A stretch of DNA of 64,000 nt from NCBI GenBank assembly GCA_016463765.1, contig JAEMQS010000011.1, forward strand, positions 1 to 64,000, in the 5' to 3' direction. The notes under the pieces are model-generated. The model made no database searches, was not told where the DNA came from, and worked only from the letters and a program-made list of their open reading frames with translations. Positions 61,098 to 64,000 of this stretch are shown here, piece by piece. The DNA comes from Solirubrobacteraceae bacterium. Lineage in GTDB: Bacteria; Actinomycetota; Thermoleophilia; Solirubrobacterales; Solirubrobacteraceae. The position numbers were made by a program, and so were the translations under genes. The stretch's first letter is position 1. Each line of letters begins with the position of its first letter.

Positions 61098-61912
61098 CCG
61101 GCCTCACGCGCCAGGCCCGCCTGGAACGTCTCGCGGACCAGATCTCATCCCGCGACCTGGCCATCGTCAGCGATGTCGTGCGCCTGCGGTACTTGAGTGC
61201 CGGGCAAATCGAGCGGCTGCACTTCACCGCTATCGAACAGCCGCTGACCCGGCGGAGACGAACCAATAGGAGTCTCAACCGGTTGCGAGAACACGGCCTG
61301 CTCGTCCGCCTGGAGCGCCGCGTCGGAGGCGTCAAGGCGGGCAGCAGCGGCTTCGTCTTCGGCCCGACCGGAGAAGCCAAGGCACTTGTCGCCCTGCGTG
61401 ACGGTCAGGGGCTCACCCGGCCTCGAACCTTGCACGAGCCGGGGCAGACCTTTGTCGACCATGGCCTGGCCTGCTCGGAGGTCTACGTCCACCTCCGCGA
61501 AGCCGAACAGACCGGGAAGATCGAGCTGTTGGAGCACCACGGCGAACCCGCCGCCTGGCGGCAGTACCCCGGCTCGTTCGGTGGCCTCCTCAGCCTGCGC
61601 CCCGACGCGTTCGTCGCCCTTGGTGTCGGCGAGTACGAGCACCGGGCGTTCATCGAGGTGGACTGTGGCACTGAAGGATCGACAGCGCTTCGGCGCAAGC
61701 TCGGCACCTACGTCGAGTACTACCGGTCCGGTCGCGAACAAGCCGAGCACAGTGTCTTCCCCCAGGTCATCTGGCTCTGCAGCGATCAACGTCGCGTGGC
61801 GGTGCTGCAGGCACTCGTCGCCGAGCTTCCAGGCGACGTGCAACCGCTGTTTCTGGTCGGGCTGCAGACCGAGCTGCTCTACCTGGTGCGGGGCGATGGG
61901 AGGTCGGCATGA
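61094..61912 (+). CDS. Replication-relaxation family protein
   Basis: A 272-aa protein of the Replic_Relax family of actinobacterial plasmids and ICEs. N-terminal winged-helix region RDLAIVSDVVRLRYLSAGQIERLHF and RRRRTNRSLNRLREHGLLVRLERR; the middle and end (LRPDAFVAL...HRAFIEVDCGTEGSTALRRKLGTYVEYY) form a nuclease-like fold with D/E-x-D catalytic spacing. Members are needed for plasmid replication/relaxation. GTG 61094 and the next ATG both overlap the flanking genes. Confidence 0.8.
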   Translation: MTGLTRQARLERLADQISSRDLAIVSDVVRLRYLSAGQIERLHFTAIEQPLTRRRRTNRSLNRLREHGLLVRLERRVGGVKAGSSGFVFGPTGEAKALVALRDGQGLTRPRTLHEPGQTFVDHGLACSEVYVHLREAEQTGKIELLEHHGEPAAWRQYPGSFGGLLSLRPDAFVALGVGEYEHRAFIEVDCGTEGSTALRRKLGTYVEYYRSGREQAEHSVFPQVIWLCSDQRRVAVLQALVAELPGDVQPLFLVGLQTELLYLVRGDGRSA

Positions 61913-62937
61913 GCGGCCCGACGTGGCTGCGGTCAACCCGCCCACCGCTCTTCGGCGACCTGCACAACTGGGCGCTCATCCAGGCCGACGCGCTGGCCTT
62001 CTTGCAGGTCATCCCGAACGACAGCGTGGATGCGGTCATCACGGACCCGCCGTATGGCATCGCCTTCAAGGGCGAGTCCTGGGATGGCGACCTGCTCGCC
62101 GACGCCGACGGTTTCCAGGCCTTCTCCACCACCTGGGCGCGCGAGGTCCGTCGTGTGCTGCGCCCCGGGGGCTACCTCGCGTCGTTCGGTGCGACGAAGA
62201 CCACGCACCGCCTTGTTGCGGGCGTCGAGGACGCCGGGCTTGAGATCCGGGACCAGCTTTTGTGGCTTTACTCGACTGGAGTTCCGAAGGGCAGAAGGAT
62301 GCCGGGCGGCGTGAGTAGCGCGCTCCGGCCCGCCTATGAGCCCATCCTGCTCGCCCGTAAACCACTCCCACGGGGCCGCACACTTACGCGGCATGTTGAG
62401 GAAACCGGACTCGGCGCGCTCGACATCGACGGGACGTCTGCCAACCCTCCCGACCGCTCCTGGCCGACCAACGTCCTACTGGCGCACGAGGAGCGCTGCG
62501 CCGAGGCCTGCGGCCCGCGCTGCACAGTGCGGCTTATCGACGAGATTGCGAAGAGCGAGCGTCGAGGCGCCCGACCGGTCTCACGGCTGTTCTACAGCAC
62601 CAAGGCCACGCCGACCGAGCGCGAAGCGGGCTGCGAAGCACTCCCGAAGATCACATCAGAGATCTTCTCCTCCAAGACCGGAGGGAGAGCCAGAGCAAAT
62701 GTCCACCCGACCGTCAAGCCGCTGGACCTCTGCAGGTGGATCACGAGGCTGGTTGCCCCGCCGGGCGGCTCCCTAGTGCTCGATCCGTTCACCGGCAGCG
62801 GCAGCATCGGCTGCGCCGCAGTGCTTGAAGGGCGGCAGTTCATCGGTATCGAGCGCGACCACCGCTATGTGCCCATAGCCAGAGCGCGCCTGACGCATTG
62901 GACCCGACAAGCCGCCAGAAGCTCGGAGCCGCGATGA
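61909..62937 (+). CDS. DNA adenine (beta-class) methyltransferase, orphan
   Basis: A 342-aa enzyme, with motif IV VITDPPYGIAF near 44-54 and motif I LVLDPFTGSGSIGCAA near 290-305, so it is beta-class; the DPPY form favours N6-adenine. Between them, a target-recognition part with TKATPTEREAGCEALPK. Its ATG overlaps the Replic_Relax stop and its stop overlaps a possible ATG 62934. No endonuclease adjacent, so it probably protects or regulates the element rather than forming an R-M system. Confidence 0.82.
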   Translation: MSGPTWLRSTRPPLFGDLHNWALIQADALAFLQVIPNDSVDAVITDPPYGIAFKGESWDGDLLADADGFQAFSTTWAREVRRVLRPGGYLASFGATKTTHRLVAGVEDAGLEIRDQLLWLYSTGVPKGRRMPGGVSSALRPAYEPILLARKPLPRGRTLTRHVEETGLGALDIDGTSANPPDRSWPTNVLLAHEERCAEACGPRCTVRLIDEIAKSERRGARPVSRLFYSTKATPTEREAGCEALPKITSEIFSSKTGGRARANVHPTVKPLDLCRWITRLVAPPGGSLVLDPFTGSGSIGCAAVLEGRQFIGIERDHRYVPIARARLTHWTRQAARSSEPR

Positions 62938-63035
62938 AGACTCCGAGCCCCACCGGGGCGGATGGCCCCACGGTGCGACCGAGATCGATCGGTCGTGCCG
63001 TCACCGCCATCCACCACCAAAGGAGATGCTCACCC

Positions 63036-63455
63036 ATGAGCACCACCAAGGCAGAGCAGATTCGCCAGCGCATCGACGCACTGGTCGAGCACGGCACCAA
63101 GAAGGCCGAGGCCTTCCGCCAGCTCGCCACCGAGTTCGACCAGCCGGTCGACTCGATCCGTGGCAGCTACTACAGCGCCAAGCGCGCCGCAGAAGGACGC
63201 ACCACCCCGACCGGCACCCGCCGCCGGGGCAAGAAGGCGACCACCACCGAGGACGCCGTCGAGGCGGCCGTCAACGCCATGCGCCAGTCCATCGAGGCAG
63301 TCGAGCACGAGCTCGAGCTAGCGAAGACGAAGGCCGAGGACGCCCAGGCCCACTACGACGGCCTGCAGGAATCCGCTCGCGAGCGGATCGCCGCCATCGA
63401 GGCCAAGATCGCCGCGCTCGGCGACAGCGACGACGACAAGGAGGCGAGCGCCTGA
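63036..63455 (+). CDS. Small helical DNA-binding-like protein
   Basis: A 139-aa protein with AAGGAG ribosome site before ATG 63036. Residues 5-55 (KAEQIRQRIDALVEHGTKKAEAFRQLATEFDQPVDSIRGSYYSAKRAAEG) look like a helix-turn-helix; a basic linker (TRRRGKKATTT) and a long C-terminal coiled coil (about 65-135) follow. Alternative start ATG 62934 would overlap the methyltransferase stop. Similar proteins occur in Streptomyces and mycobacterial elements. Function unknown; a DNA-binding dimer is inferred. Confidence 0.65.
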   Translation: MSTTKAEQIRQRIDALVEHGTKKAEAFRQLATEFDQPVDSIRGSYYSAKRAAEGRTTPTGTRRRGKKATTTEDAVEAAVNAMRQSIEAVEHELELAKTKAEDAQAHYDGLQESARERIAAIEAKIAALGDSDDDKEASA

Positions 63456-63675
63456 GCGCACCACCGTGCTCCCTGTGCGGTGACCACCCACCCGGTACCC
63501 GAGGTCGAGCAACGCTCCCTCGGGTACCGCGCACCCCCACCCTTCGAGCCCGACGGACTCACTGTATTTATACGGTCACTCAGTTGTAAAATCTACTATG
63601 GACTATGTCAGAAAGTGAGCGCATACTAAAAGTGAGAATCAACCAACGCCTCACATCGAAAGGAGGACCCACCTC
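63456..63675. promoter_or_regulatory. 220-bp AT-rich promoter region with repeated TCACT/AGTGAG motifs
   Basis: Motifs ACTCACT (63557-63563), TCACTCA (63576-63582), AGTGAG (63614-63619 and 63631-63636) and ACTATGGAC (63595-63603) stand in mixed orientations before the XRE gene; the last recurs in the dyad at 58413. Probably an operator array for the XRE regulator. No gene seen. Confidence 0.5.
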
Positions 63676-64000
63676 ATGACACCAACCCAAGCCAACACCC
63701 TCGGACAGGTCTTTAAGACCGCGCGCACTGGGCGCGGACTCTCGGTCATACGTCTGGCCGAACGGCTCGCTGTCAACGAGTCCTGGCTCATACGCCTGGA
63801 AGGCGGCCGATACACCACACCGAACCCCGCCATGGTCGCCCGGCTGGCCGAGCACCTTGAGATCGACCCAGCCAGCATCGACCAGATCACTGGCGGCCTG
63901 CTCGCCGACTCCCTGCCCAGCGTCCGCACCTACTTCCGCAGCCACGACGGCCTATCCGACGAAGCCCTCGACGAGATCGAGCACGCCCTCAAGGAGATCC
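63676..64000 (+). CDS. XRE-family helix-turn-helix regulator, 3' end cut by window
   Basis: 108 codons are visible to the window edge. Residues 10-70 form a Cro/C1-type HTH (LGQVFKTARTGRGLSVIRLAERLAVNESWLIRLE) followed by an RLAEHLEIDPASI helix and a start of a linker/second domain. The ribosome site AGGAGG before ATG 63676 is strong. It probably controls its own promoter and, through shared motifs, the transfer operon. Truncated by the window. Confidence 0.8.
   Translation, partial: MTPTQANTLGQVFKTARTGRGLSVIRLAERLAVNESWLIRLEGGRYTTPNPAMVARLAEHLEIDPASIDQITGGLLADSLPSVRTYFRSHDGLSDEALDEIEHALKEI

Overview
The window is high-GC actinobacterial DNA. Its secreted repeat proteins, RTX-type protein, paired diguanylate cyclases and general gene style suggest Thermoleophilia (Solirubrobacterales), but this is an inference from protein style and not from a marker gene. 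Bases 1 to about 47,160 read as chromosome. About 47,380 to the right edge reads as an integrated mobile element: GC is visibly lower, genes are short and tightly coupled, and there are plasmid/ICE-type functions. Neither end of the element could be fixed.

1-16,600: central metabolism and housekeeping. In order: 2-oxoacid dehydrogenase E1 (cut by the window edge) and E2, tRNA-Asp, an RTX-type secreted protein, a flippase-like membrane protein, short-form 6-phosphogluconate dehydrogenase, an ABC-2 exporter pair, a diguanylate cyclase, glucose-6-phosphate isomerase overlapping a ROK glucokinase, a Ycf48-like secreted beta-propeller and a CocE-like secreted hydrolase.

16,600-39,600: a catabolic island and the most interesting part of the window. 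A TetR regulator (19,012-19,587) sits between an Lcp/rubber-oxygenase-like DUF2236 gene (in operon with an AttH/CrtC-type lipocalin) and a four-gene operon (multicopper oxidase, YceI, secretory lipase, second multicopper oxidase). The same 18-bp palindrome, CCATACC-N4-GGTATGG, occurs at four places, always in a promoter gap: before the DUF2236 gene, between tetR and the first oxidase, between a 1012-aa secreted repeat protein and an alcohol dehydrogenase, and between a related secreted protein and acetoacetyl-CoA synthetase. Inside this regulon lies a second unit with its own GntR regulator: SMP-30 lactonase-like, alpha/beta hydrolase, homogentisate-dioxygenase-like cupin, CoA-transferase and HMG-CoA-lyase-like enzyme. 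Together they suggest extracellular oxidation of a hydrophobic, possibly isoprenoid, substrate with breakdown to acetoacetate-level products. The substrate is a hypothesis.

39,600-47,160: secreted proteins, tRNA-Val overlapping the end of an MFS exporter gene, an HxlR regulator, an SDR enzyme, two serine hydrolases and a DUF4333 lipoprotein.

47,380-64,000: the mobile element. It carries three consecutive ParB-fold proteins behind a perfect palindrome, two orphan DNA methyltransferases, a tiny membrane peptide with alternative leader hairpins, a tail-fibre/SGNH hydrolase on the opposite strand, unknown genes, and a transfer operon with a VirD4/TraG-like ATPase, a replication-relaxation protein and several very small coupled ORFs. 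A nested dyad at 58,413-58,472 shares motifs with the region upstream of an XRE regulator that runs off the right edge.
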